Source: Methylophilus aquaticus
Lineage (GTDB): Bacteria; Pseudomonadota; Gammaproteobacteria; Burkholderiales; Methylophilaceae
Reading direction: 5' to 3'
Assembly: GCF_030769565.1 (NCBI RefSeq)
Contig: NZ_JAVCAP010000020.1
Span: forward strand, 62,001-126,000
DNA length: 64,000 nucleotides
Positions 1 through 9,905 of this stretch are shown piece by piece. Position numbers and translations under genes: made by a program. Below the pieces are notes generated by a model. That model was not told where the DNA came from. It searched no databases and was given only the letters and a program-made list of their open reading frames with translations. Within the stretch, counting starts at the first letter, position 1. Each line of letters opens with the position of its first letter.

Positions 1-678
1 ACCAGTTACACCAACTCCACCGCGATTACCGTGTATGACAACCTTGGTAACTCACATAACGTACAAAACTACTATGTGAAAACTGCCGCGAACACCTGGA
101 ATGTCTATACCACCGTCGATGGTACGGATGTGACCCCTGCTACGACGCCAACCATGGTATTTAATGCAGGCGGCTATGATGCGACCAACTCCAGTGTGAC
201 GGCGGTGAGCTTCACACCGACGACGGGTGGCGCGACCATGAATATCAGTTTTGACTATTCTGCCAGCACCCAGTACGGCTCTTCCTTTAGTGTCAACAAG
301 CTGAGCCAGGATGGTTACTCTTCTGGCCGGATTGCCAGCTTTACGATCGGCGATGATGGCATCATTCAAGGCCGCTACACCAACGGTCAATCCAAAGACC
401 TGGGACGCGTGATCCTGGCCAACTTTGTAAACCCGAATGGTCTGCAATCGCTCGGCGGTAACCAGTGGATGGCCACCTACGAATCCGGGGATGAACTGAT
501 AGGCGCACCTGGCAGCAGCACGCTGGGCGTCCTGCAATCTTCTGCAGTAGAAGATTCAAACGTGGATTTGACGGCTGAACTGGTGAACATGATCACTGCA
601 CAACGTATCTACCAAGCCAATGCCCAAACCATCAAAACGCAAGATCAGGTCATGCAGACACTGGTCAACCTGAGATAG
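1..678 (+). CDS. flgE: Flagellar hook protein FlgE (C-terminal part, cut by window start)
   Basis: The reading frame is open from base 1 and ends at 678, so this is the C-terminal ~225 residues of the hook protein, which polymerises into the flexible joint between rod and filament. The visible part has the hook-domain pattern (TAITVYDNLGNSH near the start) and the conserved C-terminal coiled-coil segment with NVDLTAELVNMITAQRIYQANAQT. It is followed 42 bp later by flgF, as expected for the flgBCDEFGHIJ order. The start lies outside the window. The identification is secure from the C-terminal signature and gene order. Confidence 0.95.
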   Translation, partial: TSYTNSTAITVYDNLGNSHNVQNYYVKTAANTWNVYTTVDGTDVTPATTPTMVFNAGGYDATNSSVTAVSFTPTTGGATMNISFDYSASTQYGSSFSVNKLSQDGYSSGRIASFTIGDDGIIQGRYTNGQSKDLGRVILANFVNPNGLQSLGGNQWMATYESGDELIGAPGSSTLGVLQSSAVEDSNVDLTAELVNMITAQRIYQANAQTIKTQDQVMQTLVNLR

Positions 679-720
679 TGAAGCTGCATCCCGGTAATCA
701 AGCATGATGAAGGAAGCCTT

Positions 721-1464
721 ATGGATCGCCTGATTTATACCGCCATGAGTGGCGCCAAACATATCCTGGAACAGCAGGCCACGACGGCCCATAACCTGGC
801 CAATGCATCAACGACGGGCTTTAAAGCGCAAATTGACAGCTTTAGAGCCGTTCCAGTACTGGGTAATGGCTTGCCCACCCGGGCATTTGTGGTAGATGCC
901 ACGGTAGGCACGGATTACAGATCAGGCAGCATAGAGCAAACCGGGCGTGATCTGGATGTTGCCATACAGGGAGATGGCTGGATTGCCGTGCAACGCGCCG
1001 ACGGCTCTGAGGGCTATACTCGTAACGGCGCACTGCAAATCAACCAGAATGGGCAATTGCAAACTGCCACTGGCCTGAATGTGATGGGCGATGGTGGACC
1101 GATCAGCATTCCGCCGGATGTTACCATCACCATTGCCAAAGACGGCACAATTTCCAGCGTCAACAACCTGACTGCACCCGGTGCGACCACGATTATCGGC
1201 CGACTCAAACTGACCAATCCGCCAGCATCCAGCTTGAAACGTGCGGATGATGGCCTGTTTGTCACCACCAACGGCCAGCCTGCCCCACTCGACCCGGCTG
1301 TCAGTGTCATTGGTGGCGCGCTCGAAAGCAGTAATGTGAACGTGGTGGAAACCATGGTCAACATGATCAGTCTGGCGCGCGGTTTTGAGATGCAAATGAA
1401 GATGCTGGAAAATGCGCAAAACAACGCAGGAAAAGCCGATCAACTCTTCAGTATGAATGGTTAA
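721..1464 (+). CDS. flgF: Flagellar proximal-rod protein FlgF
   Basis: This 247-residue protein of the flagellar rod/hook family is a component of the proximal rod that crosses the periplasm. It has the N-terminal rod signature (MDRLIYTAMSGAKHILEQQ followed by THNLANASTTGFKA-type sequence) and the C-terminal motif SSNVNVVETMVNMISLARGFEMQ shared by rod and hook proteins. A purine-rich GAAGGAAG stretch lies just before the ATG. It is shorter than FlgG and sits directly before it, which supports FlgF over another rod paralogue. Confidence 0.95.
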   Translation: MDRLIYTAMSGAKHILEQQATTAHNLANASTTGFKAQIDSFRAVPVLGNGLPTRAFVVDATVGTDYRSGSIEQTGRDLDVAIQGDGWIAVQRADGSEGYTRNGALQINQNGQLQTATGLNVMGDGGPISIPPDVTITIAKDGTISSVNNLTAPGATTIIGRLKLTNPPASSLKRADDGLFVTTNGQPAPLDPAVSVIGGALESSNVNVVETMVNMISLARGFEMQMKMLENAQNNAGKADQLFSMNG

Positions 1465-1517
1465 ACGCTGGACTATTATTTAGCTATACACATGGGTGAA
1501 TACCCAAGGAGTGAACG

Positions 1518-2300
1518 ATGATACGCTCATTATGGATTTCAAAAACAGGCCTGGATGCGCAACAAACGCAAATGGACGTGATTTCTAACAACCTGGCCAA
1601 CGTCAGCACCAGTGGTTTTAAAAAGTCACGTGCTGTGTTTGAAGACCTGCTCTACCAGAATATCCGCCAGGTCGGCGCGCAAACATCGCAGCAAAGCCAG
1701 TCACCCAGCGGCTTGCAACTGGGCACCGGTGTCAAGCCTGTGGCCACTGAACGCATTTTCACCCAAGGCAACCTGCAGCAAACCAGCAACGACAAAGATG
1801 TGGCCATTCAAGGCCAGGGCTTTTTCCAGATTTTATTACCGGACGGCACGACTGCGTACACGCGTGACGGCTCTTTCCAGATTGATAACCAGGGGCAGCT
1901 GGTCACCGCCAGCGGCTTTCCGGTACAACCGGCGATTACCGTGCCTGCCAATGCGCAAAGCCTGACCGTTGGCCGTGATGGCGTGGTATCCATCACAACG
2001 CCCAACTCAACAGCCACCACACAGATTGGCCAAATCCAGCTGGCCACCTTTATCAATCCGGCTGGCTTGCAAGGCAAAGGTGAAAACCTCTATGTTGAAA
2101 CTACGGCGTCTGGCAACCCCAACACCAACACACCGGGGACCAACGGTGCTGGCCTGCTGTCACAAGGCTACGTGGAAACTTCCAACGTGAATGTGGTGGA
2201 AGAACTGGTCAGCATGATTCAAACGCAGCGCGCTTACGAGATTAACAGCAAGGCCATTACGACTTCAGACCAGATGCTGCAAAAACTGACACAGATGTAA
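1518..2300 (+). CDS. flgG: Flagellar distal-rod protein FlgG
   Basis: This is a 260-residue distal rod protein, the usual FlgG length. The N-terminus ([20 protein letters not shown], then [20 protein letters not shown]) and C-terminus ([28 protein letters not shown]) are highly typical. FlgG forms the rigid drive shaft inside the P and L rings encoded just downstream. An AAGGAG ribosome-binding site precedes the ATG. It lies in the flgF-G-H-I-J series on the same strand. Confidence 0.97.
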   Translation: MIRSLWISKTGLDAQQTQMDVISNNLANVSTSGFKKSRAVFEDLLYQNIRQVGAQTSQQSQSPSGLQLGTGVKPVATERIFTQGNLQQTSNDKDVAIQGQGFFQILLPDGTTAYTRDGSFQIDNQGQLVTASGFPVQPAITVPANAQSLTVGRDGVVSITTPNSTATTQIGQIQLATFINPAGLQGKGENLYVETTASGNPNTNTPGTNGAGLLSQGYVETSNVNVVEELVSMIQTQRAYEINSKAITTSDQMLQKLTQM

Positions 2301-2315
2301 TGGGTTAAAGCGATC

Positions 2316-2984
2316 ATGAATATACACAAAGCAATGATGCGTTTTTTAATGTGCATGGCCATTGCCTTGGCGGTGAACGGCTGCTCGGTCACCCCGAGTA
2401 CGATAGTACAGCAGCCCATCTCGGCCAAACCGATTTCCCGCACAGATACACGCACTGAAGGCGCCATTTTCAATCAGGCTGCTTACCGCCCTCTGTTTGA
2501 AGACCGCAGGCCGCGCTACATAGGCGACATTGTCACGGTACGTATTGCCGAAAATACGACTGCCAACAAGGCTTCGGATAATGAAAAAACCAAGGATGGT
2601 TCAACGGCTGCTGCCGTGACCGGACTGTTTGGTCACAATGTGCCGAAAGCGGCATTTAATGCAGATTCCAGCCTGTCATTTAAAGACTCAGCCACTGCGG
2701 ATGCCAGCAATACCTTTACTGGCTCTGTGACAGCCACTGTCGTCGACGTCTTGCCTAATGGTTACCTGCTGATCAGCGGCGAAAAACAGATAGGCTTGGA
2801 TAAAGGCACCGAATACGTCAGGTTTTCCGGGGTGGTTAATCCGGACATGATTACGCTGGGTAACGAAGTACTTTCCACCAAAGTGGCAGATGCCCGCGTG
2901 GAATACCGTTCCAGCAGCAAAATTGACGCGGCTGAAGCCTTCTCGATCTTTGCACGCTTTTTTCTCAGCATGATTCCGTTATAG
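2316..2984 (+). CDS. flgH: Flagellar L-ring lipoprotein FlgH
   Basis: This 222-residue outer-membrane L-ring subunit acts as a bushing for the rod. Its N-terminus is a lipoprotein signal peptide ending in a lipobox (LAVNGC) with the lipidated cysteine at residue 23. The mature part carries the FlgH signature region DRRPRYIGDIVTVRIAENT and a C-terminal TLGNEVLSTKVADARVEY segment. It starts 15 bp after flgG and ends 10 bp before flgI. The presence of FlgH and FlgI shows a Gram-negative envelope. Confidence 0.96.
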   Translation: MNIHKAMMRFLMCMAIALAVNGCSVTPSTIVQQPISAKPISRTDTRTEGAIFNQAAYRPLFEDRRPRYIGDIVTVRIAENTTANKASDNEKTKDGSTAAAVTGLFGHNVPKAAFNADSSLSFKDSATADASNTFTGSVTATVVDVLPNGYLLISGEKQIGLDKGTEYVRFSGVVNPDMITLGNEVLSTKVADARVEYRSSSKIDAAEAFSIFARFFLSMIPL

Positions 2985-2994
2985 GAGAACCATC

Positions 2995-4161
2995 ATGCCC
3001 TACGTTTTATATGCATTATTTTCAGAGCAAGGTCACCGATACTTGCAACGGCTGACACCGCTCAGGCATGTGCTGCTCTATTTAGTGGTGGTGATGAGTG
3101 CCAGCTGGATTCTGCCGGTACAGGCCGAACGGATTAAAGATATCAGCAATATTCAGGGTGTACGCGCCAACCAGTTGATCGGCTACGGCCTGGTCGTTGG
3201 CCTGGATGGCACCGGTGACCAGACCACACAAACGCCGTTTACCGTGCAAAGCATTATCAGCATGATGAACCAGTTGGGCATCACCATTCCGCCCGGCACT
3301 AGCCTGCAACTTAAAAACGTGGCTGCCGTCATGATTACCAGCGCCCTGCCTGCTTTTGCACAACCGGGACAAACGCTGGATGTGACAGTTTCCTCAATGG
3401 GTAACGCCAAAAGCCTGCGCGGGGGCACCTTGCTGATGACCCCACTCAAAGGCGCGGATGGCCAGATCTATGCGATGGCACAAGGCAACCTGGTGGTAGG
3501 TGGCGTAGGCGCTTCAGCCAATGGCAGCCAAGCCCAAATCAACCACCTGAGTGTAGGCCGTATTTCCGAAGGGGCGACTGTGGAACGTGCACTGCCCAAT
3601 ACGCTGCTCAGTCAGGAAGTGGTCAGGCTAGAACTGAAAGAAAGCGATTTTTCAACCGCCAACAATGTGGTGGAAGCGATTAACAAAAAATTTGGCCCGC
3701 AAACAGCACAGGCTGAAAGTGGTCGTGTGATTCAGGTACGCCCACCGGAAAACATGGGGCGGGTATCGTTCCTGGCCAATCTGGAAACGATCAATGTGGC
3801 GCTTGCCGCCACTCCGGCCAAAATCATACTGAATGCACGTACCGGCTCTGTCGTGATGAACAAGGCAGTCACGCTGGATAGTTGCGCAGTGTCTCACGGC
3901 AATCTGTCAGTCGTGATCAACACTTCGCCAGTGATCAGCCAGCCTGGCCCATTTTCCAATGGCCAGACGGTGTCTACCGCAGTGTCTGAAATCAATATCA
4001 ACAAAGAACCTGGCAAAGTGCTAAAACTGAATAATGGCGCGAATCTCGCCGATGTGGTCAAAGCGCTGAATGCGATCGGCACCACACCGCAAGACTTGCT
4101 GGCCATCCTGCAGGCCATGAAGGCAGCCGGTGCACTCAATGCCGAGCTGGAAGTGATCTAG
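2995..4161 (+). CDS. flgI: Flagellar P-ring protein FlgI
   Basis: This 388-residue periplasmic P-ring subunit has a long N-terminal stretch and then a Sec signal peptide ending around VQA at residue 44. The mature protein begins ERIKDISNIQGVRANQLIGY, which is diagnostic. GYGLVVGLDGTGDQT and the C-terminal LNAIGTTPQDLLAILQAMKAAG are also family hallmarks. The AGGAG ribosome-binding site overlaps the end of flgH (TAGGAG), supporting the upstream start, although an internal start nearer the hydrophobic segment is possible. Confidence 0.96.
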   Translation: MPYVLYALFSEQGHRYLQRLTPLRHVLLYLVVVMSASWILPVQAERIKDISNIQGVRANQLIGYGLVVGLDGTGDQTTQTPFTVQSIISMMNQLGITIPPGTSLQLKNVAAVMITSALPAFAQPGQTLDVTVSSMGNAKSLRGGTLLMTPLKGADGQIYAMAQGNLVVGGVGASANGSQAQINHLSVGRISEGATVERALPNTLLSQEVVRLELKESDFSTANNVVEAINKKFGPQTAQAESGRVIQVRPPENMGRVSFLANLETINVALAATPAKIILNARTGSVVMNKAVTLDSCAVSHGNLSVVINTSPVISQPGPFSNGQTVSTAVSEININKEPGKVLKLNNGANLADVVKALNAIGTTPQDLLAILQAMKAAGALNAELEVI

Positions 4162-4172
4162 GGCGGACTGTC

Positions 4173-5228
4173 ATGCAGCCACGTGTCGACCCCAATAGCC
4201 TGGCCATAGACAGCAATGCGCTGAACGGCCTCAAGCGGTCTGCGCAAAATGACTCGCCGGAGTCTATCCGCGCAGCCGCCAAGCAGTTTGAAGCAGTATT
4301 GATGAACATGATGCTCAAAAGCATGCGCGATACCGTGCCGCAAGACGGCATGACGGATAGCGAGCAAAGCAAAATGTTTATGGGCATGCTGGACCAGCAG
4401 TTAAGCACACACCTCAGCCAGAAAGGCATGGGGCTGGCAGATGTGCTGACCAGGCAACTGACCAAAATTTCGCCGGCGGCCATGCAGCCTGAGAAAAATA
4501 CCGGGACGCAAAAATCCGGCAAGGCAGACCTGTCAGCTAGCCTGACCGCCCTGCCCTCGAACGCAGGTAAACCTGTCCTGGCACAAGCCATACAGAAAAT
4601 CCGTGAAGCCTATCAACAATGGGAGGCCAGTGACCCCACGAGCGCTGACGACAAGAGCACTCGTGTGCTCGAGATTCCTGAGCTCCCCACTTTACTGGAT
4701 GAAGCGGAGGCCAATGTACCAAGCTTTACCCTACCACAGGCGCCATTGGCCGGTGCTTTACGCGAAGTCGCAGGAAAAACACAACAGTTCATCCAGAGCA
4801 TGCTGCCCCATGCGCAAGCCGCCAGCAATGCTTCAGGCATTCCGGCCAAGTTCATGATAGGTCAGGCAGCGCTTGAAAGTGGCTGGGGCAAGCATGAGAT
4901 CCGCTCAGTGGACGGACGCAACAGTCACAACCTGTTTGGCATCAAAGCCGATGCCAGCTGGAAAGGCAAAGTGGTCAATAGCGTGACGACAGAATACGTG
5001 GACGGGGCGAAACAAAGCCGCGTAGAGAAATTCCGCGCCTATGACAGCTACGGTGATGCATTCAAGGATTATGCAAAGCTGATTTCACAGAATCCACGCT
5101 ACGAACAAGCCATGCATAACACGCATGATGCGAGTGCCTATGCGCATGCATTGCAGCGAGCAGGCTATGCCACCGACCCGCAATATGGCAAAAAATTAAC
5201 ACAAGTCATCAAAAATTTACAAGGGTAA
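4173..5228 (+). CDS. flgJ: FlgJ: rod-assembly cap with C-terminal peptidoglycan hydrolase
   Basis: This 351-residue two-domain FlgJ has an N-terminal rod-binding domain (about 10-105, AAKQFEAVLMNMMLKSMRDT) that caps the growing rod. The C-terminal glucosaminidase domain (about 205-350) carries the GQAALESGWGK active-site region, with the predicted catalytic Glu near residue 235, and opens the peptidoglycan for the rod. A linker rich in Ala, Pro and Gln joins them. It begins 12 bp after flgI and is the last gene before the sigma-28 promoter of flgKL. Confidence 0.95.
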   Translation: MQPRVDPNSLAIDSNALNGLKRSAQNDSPESIRAAAKQFEAVLMNMMLKSMRDTVPQDGMTDSEQSKMFMGMLDQQLSTHLSQKGMGLADVLTRQLTKISPAAMQPEKNTGTQKSGKADLSASLTALPSNAGKPVLAQAIQKIREAYQQWEASDPTSADDKSTRVLEIPELPTLLDEAEANVPSFTLPQAPLAGALREVAGKTQQFIQSMLPHAQAASNASGIPAKFMIGQAALESGWGKHEIRSVDGRNSHNLFGIKADASWKGKVVNSVTTEYVDGAKQSRVEKFRAYDSYGDAFKDYAKLISQNPRYEQAMHNTHDASAYAHALQRAGYATDPQYGKKLTQVIKNLQG

Positions 5229-5241
5229 TACATCATCGGCC

Positions 5242-5268
5242 TAAAGAAACTCAAAAAAAGGCCGATAG
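5242..5268 (+). promoter_or_regulatory. Sigma-28 (FliA) promoter for flgK-flgL
   Basis: TAAAGAAA at 5242-5249, an 11-bp spacer, then GCCGATAG at 5261-5268 match the FliA consensus (TAAAGTTT-N11-GCCGATAA) with correct spacing. It sits about 67 bp before flgK. An 8-bp inverted repeat (ATCGGCCT / AGGCCGAT) overlaps it but has no U-tract, so I do not call it a terminator. This fits late-class expression of the hook-filament junction genes. Confidence 0.85.
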
Positions 5269-5334
5269 CTATTTTAACTGTCACTTTAAATCCTGTCTGA
5301 CCCTCTGCAGGGGGTAGGCACATGAGGGAATAAC

Positions 5335-6987
5335 ATGTCAAACGCACTTAGCATTGGTAAGAGCGCACTCAATGCAGCGCAGATAGGCATTGCCACCGTC
5401 GGACACAACATTGCCAACGCATCCACCCCCGGTTATAACCGTCAGGTGATGGTGCAAGCGGCTGCTCAGGCACAAAACTTTGGCTATGGCTACGTCGGGC
5501 AAGGCACCAATGTCGTCGGCATTCAGCGCGTGTTCAATGAGACATTGTCCAAACAAGTAATTAATGCAACAGCGACCAGTAATGCCAGCAATGCTTATTA
5601 CAGCAATATCAGTCAGGTCAACGGTCTGCTCTCCGACAGCACCGCCGGTTTAAACCCGGTGATTACCAGCTTTTTCAGTGCCGTCAGTGCCGCAGCAGCC
5701 AATCCGAGTGACACTGCCACGCGGCAGACACTTATTTCTTCCGCACAATCCATGGTTAACCGGTTTAATGCCGTCAATACCCAGCTCGACCAGATGCGGG
5801 AGAGTATCAATACGCAGATCACTTCCAGTGTGGATGCCATTAACAGCTATTCTGCGCAAATTGCTACGTTAAATGACACCATCACTAAAGCGGTCAACTC
5901 AACAGGTAACATGCCGAATGACTTAATGGACCAGCGTGACCAGCTGGTGGCCAAACTGAGTGAGCAAATCAAGACCACTGTCATTAAACAGGATGATGGT
6001 TCGTATAATGTGTTTGCGGGTACCGGCATGCCATTAGTAGTTGGTACGCAACAATACTCACTGTATACACGTGCCAGCGATACCGACCCTACGCGGGTAG
6101 AAGTGGCTTATGGCAACGCGGCCAGCCCCAAGATTTTGAGTACAGATACCATTTCTGGCGGTACGCTGGGGGGTGTTTTGCAGTTCAGAAGCGAGACACT
6201 GGATGCGGTACAAAACCAGGTCGGTCAGTTGGCAATTACCTTGGCCACTCAGTTTAATGCCCAGCAAACCCAGGGCTATGATTTAAACAGCGTAGTCGGC
6301 ACCGATTTTTTCAGTGTTGGCAGCCCGACGGCAATCAGCAGTGCCTACAACACTGATCCGACCAAAACGGCTTCTGCCTCTATCGTGGATGCCAGCCTGC
6401 TGACCAGCAGTGACTATACGGTCAAATATAACAGTGGCCAATATACGATCACGCGCCTCAATGACAAATCCATCATGTGGCAAGGTACGTCATTACCTGC
6501 CACGGTTGACGGCATGCAAATTGATGTCAATACCAGTACGCCAGCGGAAGGTGACTCTTATTTGATCAAGCCTACCCAGTATGCTGCGGGCAAGCTGGCA
6601 CTGGCATTTACCAATGTCGATCAACTGGCGCTGGCAGGTTCTGCCACAACTGGCCCGAGTGATAACGAAAATGGCCTGAAACTGGCCGCGCTGCAAAACG
6701 GGGCCAATGTGCGCGTGGCAGGCAGCAGCACCAACAGAACCTATGCACAGGCATTCGCGCAGATGGTCAGTGCCGTGGGCACCAAAACCAATGAACTCAG
6801 CATCACCAGCAAAGCAGATGCGACCGCGCTGGAAAATGCAACCAGCGCCATGCAGTCTGAATCAGGTGTGAATCTTGACGAGGAAGCAACTGACCTGTTG
6901 CGCTATCAGCAAGCCTATCAGGCCGCGGGGAAAATGATGCAAATTGCCAGCCAGTTGTTTGAAGTCTTGCTGCAACTCGGTCAATAA
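5335..6987 (+). CDS. flgK: Flagellar hook-associated protein 1 FlgK
   Basis: This 550-residue HAP1 forms the first hook-filament junction ring. The N-terminal helix with VGHNIANASTPGYNRQVM and the C-terminal LDEEATDLLRYQQAYQAAGKMMQIASQLFE are diagnostic for FlgK. The central domain is long and low in cysteine, as in axial proteins secreted by the flagellar export system. A GAGGGA ribosome-binding site precedes the ATG. It is followed 21 bp later by flgL and is driven by the sigma-28 promoter upstream. Confidence 0.97.
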   Translation: MSNALSIGKSALNAAQIGIATVGHNIANASTPGYNRQVMVQAAAQAQNFGYGYVGQGTNVVGIQRVFNETLSKQVINATATSNASNAYYSNISQVNGLLSDSTAGLNPVITSFFSAVSAAAANPSDTATRQTLISSAQSMVNRFNAVNTQLDQMRESINTQITSSVDAINSYSAQIATLNDTITKAVNSTGNMPNDLMDQRDQLVAKLSEQIKTTVIKQDDGSYNVFAGTGMPLVVGTQQYSLYTRASDTDPTRVEVAYGNAASPKILSTDTISGGTLGGVLQFRSETLDAVQNQVGQLAITLATQFNAQQTQGYDLNSVVGTDFFSVGSPTAISSAYNTDPTKTASASIVDASLLTSSDYTVKYNSGQYTITRLNDKSIMWQGTSLPATVDGMQIDVNTSTPAEGDSYLIKPTQYAAGKLALAFTNVDQLALAGSATTGPSDNENGLKLAALQNGANVRVAGSSTNRTYAQAFAQMVSAVGTKTNELSITSKADATALENATSAMQSESGVNLDEEATDLLRYQQAYQAAGKMMQIASQLFEVLLQLGQ

Positions 6988-7008
6988 GTATTTGAGGGAT
7001 AAGTCATC

Positions 7009-7914
7009 ATGAGAATCAGCACCAATACCATTTATCAATCTGGCACCAACCAGTTAATGAATCTGCAGTCAGACCTGAACAAGCTGAGCATTCAAACTGC
7101 GACTGGCAAGCGCGTAAACTCGCCGGCGGATGATCCGGTCGCTGCAGCCAGGATACTTGAACTCAACACAGCCAAGGACCAGAACGCCAACTACACCAAT
7201 GCCAGAAAAACGGCAGAAACGCTGTTGGAGACCTATGAGGGTAACCTGACCAGCGTCACGGATACCATCCTGTCAATACAGTCCACCCTGATTGCAGCGG
7301 GTAATGGCTCTTATACAGATGCCGAACGTGCCAAGCTGGCCAATGAGTTACAAGGCAATCTGGATACCCTGAAGGGGCTGGCGAACAGCAAAGATTCGCA
7401 AGGTAACTACATGTATGCGGGCTATGCGACAACCACGGTGCCCTTTGATGGTAGCAACAACTTTGTTGCCAACACGACGCGCACCAAGTTGCAAATTGAT
7501 GTGCAAAGTCAGTTATCTGTGACGTTCACAGGTGACCAGGTGTTTGGAGCCAATGGCAACAACGTGTTCACCAACCTGCAAAGTGCGATTACGCTGCTCA
7601 ACACCCCCATTACAGACAGCACCACCCAGGCCGCATTTAATACGGGTCTGGGAGACAGCATTGAAAAAATGCAGGGCTCATTGAATATGGTGTTGAATAC
7701 ACGTTCAGAAATTGGCAGCAGCCTCAATTTGCTGGACACCCTGAATACCACGGGTGACAGCCTGGACCTGCAATACGATGCGTCTATTTCAAACTTGCAA
7801 GATCTGGATTATGCCCAGGCACTGTCTGACATTTCCAAGAAAACCACCATTTTGCAGGCAGCCCAGAAGGCGTTTGTCGCCACGTCGAACATCTCATTAT
7901 TCAGTTTGATCTGA
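7009..7914 (+). CDS. flgL: Flagellar hook-associated protein 3 FlgL
   Basis: This 301-residue HAP3 is the second junction protein. The N-terminus MRISTNTIYQSGTNQLMNLQ, the segment QTATGKRVNSPADDPVAAARI and the flagellin-like C-terminal helix (LDYAQALSDISKKTTILQAAQ) identify it. It forms a two-gene unit with flgK. It ends 18 bp from the convergent fliR stop, with no obvious hairpin between the two. Confidence 0.96.
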   Translation: MRISTNTIYQSGTNQLMNLQSDLNKLSIQTATGKRVNSPADDPVAAARILELNTAKDQNANYTNARKTAETLLETYEGNLTSVTDTILSIQSTLIAAGNGSYTDAERAKLANELQGNLDTLKGLANSKDSQGNYMYAGYATTTVPFDGSNNFVANTTRTKLQIDVQSQLSVTFTGDQVFGANGNNVFTNLQSAITLLNTPITDSTTQAAFNTGLGDSIEKMQGSLNMVLNTRSEIGSSLNLLDTLNTTGDSLDLQYDASISNLQDLDYAQALSDISKKTTILQAAQKAFVATSNISLFSLI

Positions 7915-7932
7915 TGACCCATTGACCATCGC

Positions 7933-8700
7933 TTAGCGCATCACTTGTAACATCAGTTGCTGTGCATCTACCAGCCAGCGACTGACCGGACCTACCAATC
8001 CTGGCAAACTGAGCATGGTCATGACCATGCCCACCGAAATGGTAATCGGGAAGCCAATGCCGAAAATATTCAACTGGGGAGCGGCTTTGGTCAAAATACC
8101 CAGGGCCATATTTGTGATCAGCAGACTGGCAATCACTGGCAACGCCAGCAACAGCCCCTGGCTGAAAATATGCCCCCCCAGGGCGGCAATCGCCTGACTA
8201 TTGAGTTGCCAGTGCTCGGTTGCGATCGGCATGGTTTCAAAGCTCTGCGCCAATACGGCGATCATGATTAAATGGCCATCCAGACTCATAAATAGCAATA
8301 ATGCCAGCATGGTCAGAAACTGGCCGATAGCGATTGTCTGGCCATGCGCCTGCGGATCATAAAAGCTGGCAAAACCAAGCCCCATGCTCATGCCCATCAT
8401 AAACCCGGCCATTTCTACCGCGCTAAACAGAAGACGCATGACAAAGCCCATGCTGATACCAATCAGTACCTGACCTAACAGTGAGAACAGGCCTCCCCAG
8501 GAAAGCACTTCTATGGTTGGCACTTGTATGGTAGGCACAATCGCCAGTGTGACCATAATGCCAATCCCGAGTTTAATCCGGTTAGGCACTGCCGGGTGAC
8601 TGAAAATCGGAGCAACGGCGATACAGCCGAGGATACGTGTGAGCGGCCAGAGTAACTGGACGATCCATTGCTGCAAATCTGAAGCATGCAAGGTCAGCAT
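7933..8700 (-). CDS. fliR: Flagellar export-gate membrane protein FliR
   Basis: This approximately 255-residue inner-membrane protein of the type III export gate works with FliP and FliQ. It has six or so hydrophobic segments and the family motif GFASFYDPQAHGQ. I chose the ATG at 8700 (MLTLHASDLQQW); an in-frame TTG at 8712 gives four more residues. It follows fliQ by about 18 bp and is the last gene of the fliLMNOPQR run. Confidence 0.95.
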   Translation of the reverse strand: MLTLHASDLQQWIVQLLWPLTRILGCIAVAPIFSHPAVPNRIKLGIGIMVTLAIVPTIQVPTIEVLSWGGLFSLLGQVLIGISMGFVMRLLFSAVEMAGFMMGMSMGLGFASFYDPQAHGQTIAIGQFLTMLALLLFMSLDGHLIMIAVLAQSFETMPIATEHWQLNSQAIAALGGHIFSQGLLLALPVIASLLITNMALGILTKAAPQLNIFGIGFPITISVGMVMTMLSLPGLVGPVSRWLVDAQQLMLQVMR

Positions 8701-8718
8701 GGGATGCCGCAATCGTGC

Positions 8719-8988
8719 TTAATTAACCATTTGCGGAATCATGGTAAACACCCGGTGCATATAATCCACCAAAGTGACCAGCATCCAGTGTCCGGCCAGC
8801 AATAGCATGGCCATCACACCGACCAGCTTGGGAATAAATGACAAGGTTTGTTCGTTGATTTGCGTAGCTGCCTGAAAAATACTGACCAGCAGGCCAATCA
8901 CCAGCGCAACACCGAGAATAGGGGCGGCCACCATCAAGGTGGTTTGCATGGCCTCACTGCCAATGGTTAATACTTGTTCCGGACTCAT
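8719..8988 (-). CDS. fliQ: Flagellar export-gate membrane protein FliQ
   Basis: This 89-residue protein with two transmembrane helices has the usual FliQ size. The sequence MSPEQVLTIGSEAMQTTLMV followed by LVSIFQAATQINEQTLSFIPK is the conserved family core. It assembles with FliP and FliR as the helical export gate of the basal body. A purine-rich AAGGAAGAAAA stretch precedes the ATG. Confidence 0.96.
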   Translation of the reverse strand: MSPEQVLTIGSEAMQTTLMVAAPILGVALVIGLLVSIFQAATQINEQTLSFIPKLVGVMAMLLLAGHWMLVTLVDYMHRVFTMIPQMVN

Positions 8989-9020
8989 GGTTTTCTTCCT
9001 TAATCGGTGACGACTGATCG

Positions 9021-9779
9021 CTACATCACAAAGCTTTGTGCGAGCGACCCCAAAATCAGTTGCCAGCCATCGACCAGCACAAACAGCATCAGCTTGAAGG
9101 GCAACGATACAATCGCTGGCGACACCATCATCATCCCCATCGCCATTAAAATACTGGCTACCACCATATCGATAATTAAAAATGGAATGTAAATGGCAAA
9201 GCCGATCTGGAACGCGGTTTTCAGTTCACTGGTCATGAATGCGGGCACCAGAATACGCAAAGGCACATCCTCCGGCGTATGCATGGCTTCGGTATGGGCC
9301 ATATTGGCAAACATCGCCAGATCATTCTCGCGGGTCTGCTTGAGCATAAAGGCCTTGAGGGGCAATGCACCTCTGGTCAGCGCTTCTTGCATGGTGATTT
9401 TGCTCTCGGACAGAGGCTGATAGGCATCCACATAAATTTTGTCGAATACCGGGCCCATGACAAAGAAAGTGATGAACAATGACAATCCGATCAAGACCTG
9501 ATTTGAAGGGGCAGACTGGGTACCTAAGGCCTGCCGCAGCAGGGACAGCACAATGGCAATCCGGGTAAACCCGGTCATCATCAAAATCGCCGCAGGGATA
9601 AACGTAAGTGAGGTCAGCAGAATCAATGTCTGCAAACTGAGCGTATAGTCCTGACCACCTCCTGCACCAGGCGTGACCGAACCGATAGACAAGCCGTCGG
9701 CGGCCCATGCCAAACTTGGCATGAAACAGAAACCGAGACACAATCCGATCAGAAATTTCAGTACAGTGGGTAATCGCAT
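9021..9779 (-). CDS. fliP: Flagellar export-gate membrane protein FliP
   Basis: This approximately 252-residue core protein of the export gate has a cleavable signal peptide ([20 protein letters not shown]...LAWA), a known feature of FliP. Conserved membrane segments follow, with [18 protein letters not shown] and [22 protein letters not shown] chose the ATG at 9779; an upstream in-frame TTG would add five residues. It lies between fliO and fliQ. Confidence 0.96.
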   Translation of the reverse strand: MRLPTVLKFLIGLCLGFCFMPSLAWAADGLSIGSVTPGAGGGQDYTLSLQTLILLTSLTFIPAAILMMTGFTRIAIVLSLLRQALGTQSAPSNQVLIGLSLFITFFVMGPVFDKIYVDAYQPLSESKITMQEALTRGALPLKAFMLKQTRENDLAMFANMAHTEAMHTPEDVPLRILVPAFMTSELKTAFQIGFAIYIPFLIIDMVVASILMAMGMMMVSPAIVSLPFKLMLFVLVDGWQLILGSLAQSFVM

Positions 9780-9905
9780 AGGGGAGCTATCCAAAACTGA
9801 GGCCGCGTTGCAACAGAAATGGCTTCTGACACAACGCTGACCAACTCAAACATAATGCATAGTCTACGCCGTGCTCCGCAGTTTCAAATGCGGGAAATGA
9901 ACACC

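Noticed and set aside
5235-5268. Terminator between flgJ and flgK
   Set aside because: The 8-bp inverted repeat overlaps the sigma-28 promoter, has a long loop and lacks a U-tract.
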